Shown in pieces: positions 9,974 through 18,172 of a stretch of 64,000 nucleotides of DNA. Both the position numbers and the translations under genes were made by a program. This stretch comes from Thermococcus barossii. Its GTDB lineage: Archaea > Methanobacteriota_B > Thermococci > Thermococcales > Thermococcaceae. Within the stretch, counting starts at the first letter, position 1. Each line of letters begins with the position of its first letter. The stretch is from the NCBI RefSeq assembly GCF_002214465.1, contig NZ_CP015101.1:236502-300501 (forward strand), given 5' to 3'. The notes beneath the pieces were generated by a model. It had not been told where the DNA came from. It was given only the letters and a program-made list of their open reading frames with translations, and ran no database searches.

Positions 9974-11551
9974 GTGGTGTGTTTGAAGCATGCCTTCATA
10001 AACGGAAATGTCTACGTTTCATTCCGTCCGGTCCGGCGCGTTGAAGCGTTTTTGGTCGTGGACGGGAAGGTGGCCATGCTCGGGAGCACTGAGGATATCC
10101 TCAGGACAGCCGGGGTTCTGGGGGCAGGGGTAACCGACCTCGGCGGAAGAACCGTTCTGCCGGCTTTCATAGACTCCCACATGCACCTCGATGAGCTCGG
10201 CGAGTACCTTAACATGCTCGACCTCAGGGGAGTGCGGAGCATCGGGGAGCTCAAGGAAAAGCTCAGGGAGTTTGCGGAGGGAAGGAGGGGCTGGCTTCGC
10301 GGTCACGGCTGGGACCAGGAGCTCTTTGAGGAAAAACGCTGGCCCACCCGATGGGACTTGGACGAGGTGGTCAGCGACAGGCCGGTCATGCTCTCCCGCG
10401 TCTGCCTCCATGCGGCGGTTCTGAACACAAAAGCCCTGGAGGAGACCGGTCTGATCGACTGGGACTCCGAGGACGTTATCAGGGACGAAAGCGGGGAGCC
10501 CACGGGCATAGTGAAGGAGGAGGCCTTCAGCGTTGCCGTGAGGAAGTTCGACGAGATGATAGGCGAGGAGGAATACGCTGAATACCTGCTTCAGGTTGCC
10601 GATTATGCCCTCTCCAAGGGCGTAACGACTGTGGGCTTCGTCAGCGTTGGCGAGAGAGCCCTGAGGGCTCTGAGCAGGCTTGAGGCCGAGGGAAAGCTGA
10701 GGCTGAGGGTGAGGGCTTACCTGAACCCCGGGGAGGAGCTTGAGGTTCTGGAGTCCCTTGAGAGGCTGGGGATAAGGCGCGGTTTTGGCGGTGGGATGCT
10801 CAGGATAAACGGGGTCAAGGTGCTGGCGGATGGCTCCCTCGGGGCGAGGACGGCGTGGCTTTCGGGCCCTTACAGTGATGCGGATACGAGCGGGCATCCC
10901 AACGTGGGTGAGGAGTGGCTCGAGGCTGTGGCGAAAAGGGTTCACAATGCCGGCCTTCAGATGGCGGTTCATGCGATAGGAGACGCCACGATGGACATGG
11001 TTCTCGACGTCTATGAGTCCCTGGGGGACGTTGAAAGGGCCGGCCACAGGATAGAGCACGCATCCATAATGCGGCCCGACCAGATCGAGAGGGCGAAACG
11101 CCTCGGAGTCAGGCTCTCCGTACAGCCCCACTTCGTGCTCACGGACTGGTGGGTCATTGAGCGAGTTGGAGAAGAGCGCGCAAAATGGGTCTATCCGTTC
11201 AAGAGCATTGCTAAGGCCGGGATTCCCTTCGGACTCGGCACGGATTCGCCGGTAGAGCCCCTGGATCCATGGGAGACTGTCTACGCCGCGGTAACGCGCG
11301 GGAAGTACGAGAACCTCCCGCTGGCGGCACTAACCGGGGATGAGGCGCTTGGCCTTGAGGAGACCCTCCATGCTTACACGGCCGGCTCGGCGCAGGTGCT
11401 GATGGATGAGGAGCTTGGAACACTCGAGGAGGGAAAGCTGGCCGACTTCATAGTGGTTAGCACCGACCCGTTTGAAGTTGATGAAAAGGAGTTGAGAAGA
11501 ATCCGGGTTCTTGAGACGTACGTTGGAGGGGAGAGGGTTTTCAAAGCCTGA
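9974..11551 (+). CDS. Amidohydrolase family 3 metal-dependent hydrolase (YtcJ-like)
   Basis: A 525-residue TIM-barrel metallohydrolase. DSHMHLDE near residue 65 supplies the first metal histidines, VHAIGDATMD and GHRIEHAS the later ones, and GTDSPVEPLDPW the catalytic aspartate. A C-terminal G-x-L-E-E-G-K-L-A-D-F motif is typical of the superfamily. Members hydrolyse amide or formamide bonds; the substrate is unknown. The start is uncertain: GTG 9974, GTG 9977, and a TTG at 9983 spaced well from GGTGGT. It converges on and overlaps the M24 peptidase gene by 11 bp. Confidence 0.82.
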   Translation: MVCLKHAFINGNVYVSFRPVRRVEAFLVVDGKVAMLGSTEDILRTAGVLGAGVTDLGGRTVLPAFIDSHMHLDELGEYLNMLDLRGVRSIGELKEKLREFAEGRRGWLRGHGWDQELFEEKRWPTRWDLDEVVSDRPVMLSRVCLHAAVLNTKALEETGLIDWDSEDVIRDESGEPTGIVKEEAFSVAVRKFDEMIGEEEYAEYLLQVADYALSKGVTTVGFVSVGERALRALSRLEAEGKLRLRVRAYLNPGEELEVLESLERLGIRRGFGGGMLRINGVKVLADGSLGARTAWLSGPYSDADTSGHPNVGEEWLEAVAKRVHNAGLQMAVHAIGDATMDMVLDVYESLGDVERAGHRIEHASIMRPDQIERAKRLGVRLSVQPHFVLTDWWVIERVGEERAKWVYPFKSIAKAGIPFGLGTDSPVEPLDPWETVYAAVTRGKYENLPLAALTGDEALGLEETLHAYTAGSAQVLMDEELGTLEEGKLADFIVVSTDPFEVDEKELRRIRVLETYVGGERVFKA

Positions 11552-12620
11552 TGAGCTCCCTCTCCGCCCTGGTGAGTCTCTTTCCTTTTCCATCTAGCAC
11601 TACCACGTCGTCCTCTATGCGAACCCCTCCGAGGCCGGAGACGTAGATTCCAGGCTCTATCGTGAAGGTCATGCCGTTTTCGAGGATGGTTTCCCCATCG
11701 GGGCCGATGTATGGCTCCTCGTGGACGTCCAAACCGAGTCCATGTCCGGTTCTGTGGGTGAAGTACTCACCGTAGCCGGCTCTGGCTATGGTCTCCCTTG
11801 CGGTCCTATCGACCTCCTTTGCCTTTGTTCCCTCTCTGACCGCCCGATAGGCGTTCTCCTGCGCCTCCCTGACGGCCTCGTAGATCTCAACGAGCCTCTC
11901 GCTGGGTCTGCCGAGGGCTATCGTTCTGGTTATGTCCGAGCAGTAGCCCTTCCACCTGGCCCCGTAGTCGAGTATCACCATGTCCCCCTTTCTCAGCCTT
12001 CTGTTCCCCGGCTCGTGGTGGGGGTTTGCCCCGTTCTCCCCGCTCGCCACTATCGGCTCGAAGGAAATCCCGTCGCTGAGCTCCCTTACCGCCAATTCTA
12101 TCTTCAACGCCAGCTCACGTTCGCGCATGCCGAGGAGGTCCCAGCTCAGTATCTCGTCGAAGACTCTATCTGCTGCCTTGGCAGCGTGCCCCATCATCTC
12201 TATCTCGTGCCTGTCCTTCCTCATCCTCAGTTCTCTGATTACAGAGCTCAGGGGATGGAACTCGAAGGGGCCGAGCCGTATTACCCCTATCAGCCAGTCC
12301 GCCCTCATGGTGTCCTCGATGAGAAGTCTGCCCTTCGAGAGATGGAGCTCTGCTAAAATCCACGCGAGTTTGTCGTAGGGGTTCTCCCCGTCGCGCCAGA
12401 ACGTAACCGGGAAGTTTCTGACGACGGTTTCGTAGAGACTCGGAGCCAGGAGACGGTAGTCGCCGTCGGCGCTCACGACGAGGACGGTCAATCTTTCCCC
12501 TGCCTCGTGTATCCTCAGCCCGGTGAGGTAGTAGAGGTTCGTCCCGGGGCTTATTAGAGCTCCATCGAAGCCCCTCTCCTTCATGAGTGAGATCAGTTTC
12601 TGAAGGCGCATCCGTTTCAC
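11541..12620 (-). CDS. M24 family metallopeptidase, Xaa-Pro dipeptidase-like
   Basis: A 359-residue pita-bread-fold peptidase. The N-terminal creatinase-like domain (about 1-125) is followed by the catalytic domain with dinuclear-metal ligands: Asp in VILDYGARWKGY, Asp in CSDITRT, His in HRTGHGLGLDVHEEP, Glu in TIEPGIY and Glu in VRIEDDVVV. Such enzymes cleave Xaa-Pro bonds in peptides and would help a peptide-fermenting cell recycle proline. Whether it is a strict prolidase or an aminopeptidase cannot be told. ATG 12620 and ATG 12611 are both possible starts. It is transcribed divergently from rpl15e. Confidence 0.85.
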   Translation of the reverse strand: MKRMRLQKLISLMKERGFDGALISPGTNLYYLTGLRIHEAGERLTVLVVSADGDYRLLAPSLYETVVRNFPVTFWRDGENPYDKLAWILAELHLSKGRLLIEDTMRADWLIGVIRLGPFEFHPLSSVIRELRMRKDRHEIEMMGHAAKAADRVFDEILSWDLLGMRERELALKIELAVRELSDGISFEPIVASGENGANPHHEPGNRRLRKGDMVILDYGARWKGYCSDITRTIALGRPSERLVEIYEAVREAQENAYRAVREGTKAKEVDRTARETIARAGYGEYFTHRTGHGLGLDVHEEPYIGPDGETILENGMTFTIEPGIYVSGLGGVRIEDDVVVLDGKGKRLTRAERELIRL

Positions 12621-12639
12621 CGTACCAACTACTCCGCAA

Positions 12640-12735
12640 GGCTTAAAAACTCAACCTCGAACCCCGACCGACTGGGCGGGGTAAACCCGCGGGATGTTCC
12701 CGTAAGGGAGAACCACAAACTCGGAAGGAGGGAGC
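12640..12735 (+). promoter_or_regulatory. Promoter and structured GC-rich leader of the L15e gene
   Basis: GCTTAAAAAC at about 12641-12650 is the TATA box. The predicted transcript then starts near 12670 and has a leader of about 65 nt with short hairpins: CCCCG/CGGGG (12662-12666 with 12677-12681) and a GTAA-tetraloop hairpin CCC/GGG (12699-12708) inside flanking GTT/AAC. GGAGGGAG is the ribosome binding site. An L15e-binding regulatory leader or a separate small RNA are both possible; the sequence does not decide. Confidence 0.4.
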
Positions 12736-12738
12736 AAG

Positions 12739-13323
12739 ATGGGAATGTACAAGTACATTAGGGAAGCCTGGAAGAGCCCGAAGAAGAGCTACGTCGGGGA
12801 CCTTCTCAAGGTCAGGATGATAAAGTGGCGCCGCGAGCCTGTCGTTGTCAGGATTGAGAGGCCGACCAGGCTCGACCGCGCTCGCTCGCTCGGCTACCAG
12901 GCCAAGCAGGGCTACGTCATGGTTCGCGTTCGCGTGAGGAAGGGCGGAAGGAAGAGGCCCAGGTGGAAGGGCGGAAGGAAGCCGAGCAAGATGGGTATGG
13001 TCAAGTACAGCCCGAAGAAGAGCCTCCAGTGGATAGCCGAGGAGAAGGCCGCCAGAAAGTTCCCGAACCTTGAGGTTCTCAACTCCTACTGGGTTGGCGA
13101 GGACGGAATGTACAAGTGGTTCGAGGTTATCATGGTGGACCCGCACCACCCGGTCATCAAGGCCGACCCCAAGATCAACTGGATAGCCGGCAAGGCCCAC
13201 AAGGGAAGGGTCTTCAGAGGACTCACCAGCGCCGGCAGGAAGAGCCGCGGCCTGAGGAACAGGGGTAAAGGCGCCGAGAAGGTCAGGCCCAGCATAAGGG
13301 CCAACAAGGGCAAGGGCAAGTGA
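12739..13323 (+). CDS. rpl15e: Large-subunit ribosomal protein L15e
   Basis: A 194-residue basic protein of the archaeal/eukaryotic L15e family, a component of the 50S subunit. The N-terminus [12 protein letters not shown], the motif [16 protein letters not shown], and the [14 protein letters not shown] region are characteristic. Its length matches the family. GGAGGG lies just before the start. It stands alone and is followed by a gene for a secreted protein. Confidence 0.97.
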   Translation: MGMYKYIREAWKSPKKSYVGDLLKVRMIKWRREPVVVRIERPTRLDRARSLGYQAKQGYVMVRVRVRKGGRKRPRWKGGRKPSKMGMVKYSPKKSLQWIAEEKAARKFPNLEVLNSYWVGEDGMYKWFEVIMVDPHHPVIKADPKINWIAGKAHKGRVFRGLTSAGRKSRGLRNRGKGAEKVRPSIRANKGKGK

Positions 13324-13376
13324 GCCCTTGGTTCCTTTCTATTCTCTTCCAGGACGGGCGGTAGAGGGACAACGTA

Positions 13377-14390
13377 ATGCCCATGGCAAAAGGCATACCC
13401 TTTAAGGTGTTCATTGGCTTTTTTGTCCTCACGCTTTTCCTGCCTATTCCCTCGGTTTCTGCGGCGTATTCGGGCGTGAAAATCACTACCAAAGTTGTTC
13501 CCGGAGACGATGATTTTTTCGTTGAGACCTCTGCATACGGTGTCTACCATCCGGGCGACACCCTAAGTGCTCCCAATCTCACCGAGGATGAATTTCCGTG
13601 GCAATCCTTCATGTTCTACGTCTCCAATGGGAGTTCGTACATTGTATGGCGGGGAGACTTTTCATCGAAGTTTCACGGGGCTTTCTACTCGAACGGCTCC
13701 TGGTATCTCCTTCTTCAGGGCGGCTATCCTCTCCTCAGGATAGATGGGAAGCCATTCTCACGGACTTATCCTTACAATTCAACATACACCTCGATAACGG
13801 TTTACAGAATTGAAAACGGATGTATAGAGCCAACATGGGTTATTCCCGCCTCGTCTCCTGGGGTTTTTGGCTCCGCAAGATTGGAGAACAGCACGATCAT
13901 TATGTCATCATATTCTCAGGCTTCTGGGAGGGGATTTGTGGTAAGGGTGCCCTTAAAATCCTTTGAGAGATACATCTCAATAACCAACGCTTCTGCCTTT
14001 GCGGATTTGCTCTCGGCTGTAGGATTGCCCAACGGCGACGTTATTATCTTCTTTCCAGAGCTCTACTATTTCAGATCAAACGGGACAGTCTATGGAGGAA
14101 TGTTTAGGAACGGCGGGTTCATCCCGATTTTTAGGGGAAACGAGACATACATTTTCCTCTATAACGGCTCCCTCAGTGCGGTTCCCATTGTGAGGGTGGA
14201 TCTCAACCTCGGGAAAGTTTTTCCCGAGATCACAGCTCAGTACGAGCTCCGCACCTGCTACCAGAAGAACTCCACAGAGGTGCCGGTTTCCAGAACTCCC
14301 GCCGGGACGGCTTTATTGAGCCTTGGCATCGGCCTTGTAACTGGAACCATCATCGGATACCTGCTGAAAGGGTGGAGAAGGAAAAGTTAA
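13377..14390 (+). CDS. Hypothetical secreted protein with C-terminal membrane anchor
   Basis: I do not recognise this 337-residue protein. Residues 1-30 form a signal peptide (VFIGFFVLTLFLPIPSVSAA). The body is beta-rich and polar with many sequons (NLT, NGS, NST, NAS). A single helix near the C-terminus (ALLSLGIGLVTGTIIGYLL) is followed by KGWRRKS, giving an extracellular domain tethered by its C-terminus. There is one Cys in VENGC-type context and one near RTCYQK, perhaps a disulfide. ATG 13383 is an alternative start. It lies 53 bp after rpl15e and may be cotranscribed. Confidence 0.6.
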   Translation: MPMAKGIPFKVFIGFFVLTLFLPIPSVSAAYSGVKITTKVVPGDDDFFVETSAYGVYHPGDTLSAPNLTEDEFPWQSFMFYVSNGSSYIVWRGDFSSKFHGAFYSNGSWYLLLQGGYPLLRIDGKPFSRTYPYNSTYTSITVYRIENGCIEPTWVIPASSPGVFGSARLENSTIIMSSYSQASGRGFVVRVPLKSFERYISITNASAFADLLSAVGLPNGDVIIFFPELYYFRSNGTVYGGMFRNGGFIPIFRGNETYIFLYNGSLSAVPIVRVDLNLGKVFPEITAQYELRTCYQKNSTEVPVSRTPAGTALLSLGIGLVTGTIIGYLLKGWRRKS

Positions 14391-14436
14391 TGCGCAGGAT
14401 GATGAGTTAGGCTCTTGAGGAGGATGCGTGGTTCCC

Positions 14437-14805
14437 TTATTCTTCCCGACTTTCGAGCTTTATCCTTTTGATTCCCAACTTGTCAAAGGCCTTGTCAAAG
14501 CTGATTATCGTCCCGCCGCACTTTGCCGCGTGGAGGGAATCGAAGGGATTGAGGCCGTGCTCCTTCATGTAGTAGGCCGCCCTGAGGTAGGCCTCATCTT
14601 CGATGTCCGTCATCGCCATGACTGCGGCCATGAGCTTTACCGGGTCGAGGCTGAACTTCTTCGAGAGTATCAGGAGTTCCATTAATGTCGCCTCGGAGGT
14701 CGTTATCTGACCCCGGTACCTCTCGTAGATTTTCCTGGCGTTTTCCTTGAGCCAGTCGCTGGGTTTCAGCAGGGCAAGGAAAAGATCTGTATCTGCGTAG
14801 ACCAT
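14437..14805 (-). CDS. vapC: PIN-domain toxin VapC
   Basis: A 122-residue PIN-domain endoribonuclease, the toxin of a type II toxin-antitoxin pair that cleaves RNA. It begins MVYADTDLF, with the first acidic residues; a Glu in SEATLMELL and Asp residues in NPFDSLHAAK and ISFDKAFDKL complete the acidic site. ATG 14805 is preferred; GTG 14814 would give MGEM and an 8-bp overlap with vapB. The stop of vapB lies within the ribosome binding site GGTGGGTGAG, so translation is likely coupled. Confidence 0.85.
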   Translation of the reverse strand: MVYADTDLFLALLKPSDWLKENARKIYERYRGQITTSEATLMELLILSKKFSLDPVKLMAAVMAMTDIEDEAYLRAAYYMKEHGLNPFDSLHAAKCGGTIISFDKAFDKLGIKRIKLESREE

Positions 14806-14806
14806 C

Positions 14807-15037
14807 TCACCCACCGGCGAGCCTCTCCGCTTCCTTCAGGATTTCCCTCCTCAGCTCTTCGATCGGAACGTCGGGGAGGCCCTTCCCGAGCTCTTCGAGT
14901 TCCTTTACCGGATCATCGGGCTTTGGGACTATGAGTATGCCATCATCGACCCTGACCAGGTAAACCTCCCTCGGTAGGTTTTCCCTGAGCTCCTTGGGGA
15001 GGTACAGCCTTCCCCTTGAATCCACCCTTGCCAGCAT
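14807..15037 (-). CDS. vapB: AbrB-family antitoxin VapB
   Basis: A 76-residue antitoxin with an N-terminal SpoVT-AbrB swapped-hairpin DNA-binding domain (LARVDSRGRLYLPKELRE, the usual R-G-R-x-x-x-P-K core) and an acidic C-terminal tail that would wrap vapC. It precedes vapC by one base. Families of this kind repress their own promoter. Confidence 0.87.
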   Translation of the reverse strand: MLARVDSRGRLYLPKELRENLPREVYLVRVDDGILIVPKPDDPVKELEELGKGLPDVPIEELRREILKEAERLAGG

Positions 15038-15087
15038 TTTCCCACCATTAGCTAATTAGTAGGATTCTATTTAAGTTTTTCCCACCA
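15037..15087 (-). promoter_or_regulatory. vapBC promoter with direct repeats and CTAATTAG palindrome
   Basis: TTTTCCCACCA occurs at 15037-15047 (the vapB ribosome binding site read from the other strand) and again at 15077-15087, with the likely TATA box (minus strand CTTAAATAG, about 15067-15075) and the palindrome CTAATTAG (15052-15059) between them. This fits an autoregulatory operator, which I infer. Confidence 0.4.
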
Positions 15088-15143
15088 ACGCGCGCGGCGG
15101 TTACCTTTTAAAGCGCGGCATCGAATCAACCCCGGTGAGGGCG

Positions 15144-15599
15144 ATGGGAAAGATTAGAGCACACCACGTCAGGATAACCACCTTCATTCAGGCAACCGAA
15201 GACGAGGACAAGGTTCTGGAGGCGATAGCGACCTTCATCCCCGATGAAATAGACGACGATGACGTTCTCTTCGACGTGGACGAGACCACAGGCTTCTTCG
15301 GGAACCCAATTAAAGTGGTGAACGTCGAGATAAAGCGGAGCAGGGCGGTGAGGGCCTTCCTCGACCACTTCAGGGAACTGTTGAGCGAGGACGACAGGCG
15401 CTACCTCCTGGAACACCTTGATGAGAAGGTCGACGAGGAGGGCACCTTCTACGTCCGCTTCAACAAGCAGAAAGCGTATCTCGGCGAGCCGGAGATAGAC
15501 GAGGGCGGCGACACCATCCAGGTCAGGATAAAGGTCAAGGCCTTCCCGATGAGGAAGGAGGCCGTGATGAAAGCCGTAAGGGAGTGGCTGGAGGAATGA
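15144..15599 (+). CDS. COG1325-like RNA-binding protein (predicted exosome-associated)
   Basis: A 151-residue protein resembling archaeal COG1325 proteins, which are predicted RNA-binding factors often encoded with exosome or RNase P genes. It begins MGKIRAHHVRITTFI and alternates strands and acidic helices, with a conserved-looking TGFFGNPIKVV segment and a C-terminal VKAFPMRKEAV. The start at 15144 follows GGTGAGG. Its stop codon overlaps the start of the RNase P gene as ATGA, so the two are translationally coupled, which supports a role in RNA processing. Biochemical function is not known to me. Confidence 0.75.
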   Translation: MGKIRAHHVRITTFIQATEDEDKVLEAIATFIPDEIDDDDVLFDVDETTGFFGNPIKVVNVEIKRSRAVRAFLDHFRELLSEDDRRYLLEHLDEKVDEEGTFYVRFNKQKAYLGEPEIDEGGDTIQVRIKVKAFPMRKEAVMKAVREWLEE

Positions 15600-16270
15600 G
15601 CGGGGAAGTGGAAGAGATCTCCTTCTCGCGCGAGCACTTCATCGAGATGGATGTGAGGAGCGAAGAGGCCTATGAGCTGGCCAAGGAGTGGTTCGACGAA
15701 GTGGTTTTCACGAAAAAGCTGGTTCTCGAAAGCTCTCCGAACTGGAGTGAGCTCAAAGAGGAGCTCAGGCTTCTCCGCGAGAGGTATGGAAGGGTGGCCC
15801 TTCTCATAGTCACGAAAAAGCCCAGCCTAATCCGCGAGGTGAAGAACCGCAACTTAAAGGCCCTCATCTACGTCCAGGGCGGAGATATGAGGGTGAACCG
15901 CTTTGCGCTGGAGAGCGGCGTCGATGCCCTGATAAGCCCCTGGCTCGGGAGGAAGGATCCCGGCTTCGACCACGTCCTGGCGAGGATAGCGGAAAAGCGG
16001 GGGGTTGCAGTGGGCTTTTCGCTCTCCCCCCTTCTCCGCGCGAATCCCTACGAGAGGGTTCAGCTCCTCCGCTTCATGGCGAAGACCTGGGAGCTGGTCA
16101 GGAAGTATCGCGTTCCCCGCTTCCTCACGGGCTCGGCTGAGAGCAAATGGGAGGTTCGCTCGCCGAGGGACTTGATGAGCCTTGGGATAAACATCGGAAT
16201 GGAAATGCCCGAGGCGAGGGCGAGCCTGAACTTTCACCCCTTAAAAATTCTGAAAAAGTTTGAGGATTAA
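15596..16270 (+). CDS. rnp3: Ribonuclease P protein component 3 (Rpp30)
   Basis: A 224-residue protein of the PHP-like TIM-barrel Rpp30 family, a protein subunit of archaeal RNase P that matures tRNA 5' ends. The fold is seen in [52 protein letters not shown] and [10 protein letters not shown], with SGxAES-like [15 protein letters not shown] near the C-terminus. The ATG at 15596 overlaps the preceding stop (ATGA) and follows GGAGGA. It converges with trpB2, overlapping by 4 bp. Confidence 0.9.
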   Translation: MSGEVEEISFSREHFIEMDVRSEEAYELAKEWFDEVVFTKKLVLESSPNWSELKEELRLLRERYGRVALLIVTKKPSLIREVKNRNLKALIYVQGGDMRVNRFALESGVDALISPWLGRKDPGFDHVLARIAEKRGVAVGFSLSPLLRANPYERVQLLRFMAKTWELVRKYRVPRFLTGSAESKWEVRSPRDLMSLGINIGMEMPEARASLNFHPLKILKKFED

Positions 16271-17592
16271 CCCCAGAGGGCCGGGAAGTGCTCGGGCTCG
16301 TAGTCCTCCAGCTTTCCGTCGAGGTAGTCCTCGTAGCCCTTGAGGTCGAGCAGTCCGTGCCCGCTCAGGTTGAAGAGGATGACCTCGTCCTCCCCTTTCT
16401 TCTTCGCCTCCAGCGCCCGGTCGATGACGCCTTTAATGGCGTGGGCGCTCTCCGGGGCTGGTATTATGCCTTCCAGCTTTGCAAAGAGTTGGGCCGCCTG
16501 GAAAACCTCGTTCTGATGATAAGCTACCGGCTCGACCAGGCCGTGGTTTATGAGCACGCTCAGCGTCGGGGCTAAACCGTGATAGCGAAGTCCCCCGGCG
16601 TGAATCGGTGGGACGTAGTAGGTGTGGCCGAGGGTGTGCATCTTCATCTTTGGGGTGTAGCCGCCGGAATCGCCGAAGTCGTACTTGTAAACGCCACGCG
16701 TCATCGATGGAGCGGCCCTGGGCTCGACCGCTATGAACTCGTAGTCGGCCTTTCCTGTCAGGACTTCCCTGACGAACGGGTAAGCGAGACCTGCGAAGTT
16801 GCTTCCACCACCGACGCAGCCGACTATCACGTCCGGCCCCTCGAACTCCTCCATCTGCTCCATCGCCTCAAGGCCAATAACGGCCTGGTGCATTAGGACG
16901 TGATTCAGAACACTCCCGAGGGCGTAGCGGGCCTTTTCGTCACTCAAAACGTCCTCAATGGCCTCGCTTATCGCTATCCCCAGCCCGCCGGGGTGGTTCG
17001 GATCCTCAGCGAGGAACTTCCTCCCTATCTCCGTCCTGTCGCTCGGGCTCGGATAGATCTCAGCACCGTAGAGGCGCATTATCGTCTTCCTGTAGGGCTT
17101 CTGGAAGTAGCTGGCGCGAGCCATGTAAACGCGAACCTTCAATCCGAGGAGCGCTCCGGCCAGACTCAAGGCCGTTCCCCACTGTCCTGCCCCTGTCTCG
17201 GTGACGAGTCTCTCTATCCCCTGTTCCCTAGCGTAGTACGCCTGGGCCAGGGCGGTGTTTATCTTGTGGCTCCCCGTCACCGTTGCCCCCTCGTACTTGA
17301 AGTAAATCCTTGCCGGCGTTCCGAGGGCCTTCTCAAGGTTCGTGGCCCTGAAGAGCGGCGTTGGGCGACCGATTTTGGCGTAGAGCTCGCGAACCTCCTT
17401 CGGTATCTCGATGTACCTTTCCCTGCTCATCTCCTGCCTTACGAGCTCCTCCGCGAAAATCCTCAACAGCTTCTCGGGCTCCATCGGCTCCTCCGTCTCA
17501 GGGTCGAGGGGCGGTGCCAGCTCCTCCGGGAGGTCCGGCAGGATGTTGTACCATCTCTTGGGTATCCTTGAATCAGGCAGAACGGCTTTCAT
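16267..17592 (-). CDS. trpB2: Tryptophan synthase beta-like TrpB2
   Basis: A 441-residue PLP enzyme of the TrpB2 group, which is longer than TrpB1 and usually encoded away from the trp operon, as here. It can condense indole with serine to tryptophan, or salvage indole. PLP Lys110 is in [17 protein letters not shown] follows, and GGGSNFAG binds the phosphate. The N-terminal extension (about 45 residues with [14 protein letters not shown]) is a TrpB2 mark. GGAGGTG precedes the ATG by 5 nt. The leader of about 200 nt has an unusual series of short frames. Confidence 0.92.
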   Translation of the reverse strand: MKAVLPDSRIPKRWYNILPDLPEELAPPLDPETEEPMEPEKLLRIFAEELVRQEMSRERYIEIPKEVRELYAKIGRPTPLFRATNLEKALGTPARIYFKYEGATVTGSHKINTALAQAYYAREQGIERLVTETGAGQWGTALSLAGALLGLKVRVYMARASYFQKPYRKTIMRLYGAEIYPSPSDRTEIGRKFLAEDPNHPGGLGIAISEAIEDVLSDEKARYALGSVLNHVLMHQAVIGLEAMEQMEEFEGPDVIVGCVGGGSNFAGLAYPFVREVLTGKADYEFIAVEPRAAPSMTRGVYKYDFGDSGGYTPKMKMHTLGHTYYVPPIHAGGLRYHGLAPTLSVLINHGLVEPVAYHQNEVFQAAQLFAKLEGIIPAPESAHAIKGVIDRALEAKKKGEDEVILFNLSGHGLLDLKGYEDYLDGKLEDYEPEHFPALWG

Positions 17593-17620
17593 TCCAACAC
17601 CTCCTTGGTTTTGAGAAGTC

Positions 17621-17830
17621 CCAAAAACGAGGGAATAACGAGCGTGAGGGCTAAGCTAAGGGTTTTCCCGCTGGAGGGGCCAAAAGCAATCCCTCCTCAT
17701 GCTAAGGTCTCCAAAAACGATCCCGCCTAACCGCTATCCCGGGTCTCAAGAAGCGCCCGCTAGAGCCAAAAACAATCACTCCTGGCAATCATGGTGCATC
17801 ACTAACCAGATGCGCTCTTCCTTTAATAGG
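17621..17830 (-). promoter_or_regulatory. trpB2 promoter and leader with four T(C/T)G(C/T)TTTTGG repeats and mini-ORFs
   Basis: On the minus strand a TATA box, CCTATTAAAG, lies at 17821-17830, so transcription should start near 17800. The leader then holds four related repeats ending in TTTTTGG or CTTTTGG at 17766-17782, 17711-17727, 17680-17696 and 17621-17637. The first three lie in short frames ending soon afterwards: MIARSDCFWL (17760-17792), a frame ending RRDRFWRP (stop at 17702) and MRRDCFWPLQRENP (17656-17700). Each carries a Phe-Trp pair. A GGAGGG/CCCTCC stem (17673-17696) brackets the third repeat. A tryptophan-sensing leader is an inference. Confidence 0.5.
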
Positions 17831-17903
17831 TTTTCGGCCGGTTTTCTGGCAGTTGGACAAAAAGTTGACGGAAGGGAGGGCCTGGAGCGTCACCGTGACT
17901 GGG

Positions 17904-18017
17904 TCATGGCCCCCACTGCCACCAGCCGTACCTGAGGACGAGGAACGCTATCCCGACCCCGAGAACCATCAGCATCAGCAGGATGGCGGCGAGTTTCTTC
18001 TTGTCCTGGGTTTCCAT
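17904..18017 (-). CDS. Small single-span membrane protein, 37 residues
   Basis: A short frame with strong expression signals: AGGTGAT at 18021-18027 lies 3-4 nt before the ATG and a TATA box, TTTTTATAA, lies at 18048-18056. The product starts METQDKKK, has one hydrophobic helix (LAAILLMLMVLGVGIAFLVL) and ends with the Trp-rich tail RYGWWQWGP. I know no family for it. It is upstream of trpB2 on the same strand, about 75 bp before the trpB2 TATA box; the Trp-rich tail may be chance. The charged N-terminus suggests the tail is outside the cell. Confidence 0.65.
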   Translation of the reverse strand: METQDKKKLAAILLMLMVLGVGIAFLVLRYGWWQWGP

Positions 18018-18047
18018 GGTATCACCTCTAACAACTCCCCCTGCCGA

Positions 18048-18056
18048 TTATAAAAA
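18048..18056 (-). promoter_or_regulatory. TATA box for the 37-residue membrane protein gene
   Basis: TTTTTATAA on the minus strand, about 30 nt before the start codon. This implies a very short 5' leader holding just the ribosome binding site. Confidence 0.5.
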
Positions 18057-18172
18057 CCTTCCCGACCGTCGGGACTGAAAACCCGTTTCCACCAATCACA
18101 GAGACGTTAGGGCGACGGAAATTTGTTCCGGAAATGTTATTAGGCCGGAAGGCCCAGTAAACCTGATGTCTC

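Noticed and set aside
14391-14436. Possible C/D box RNA around GATGATGAG near 14398
   Set aside because: A C-box-like GATGATGA is seen, but no matching D or D' box at the right distance.
17699-17935. Plus-strand frame in the gap before the DUF389 gene
   Set aside because: It is antisense to the trpB2 leader repeats and the small membrane protein gene, with no start signal.
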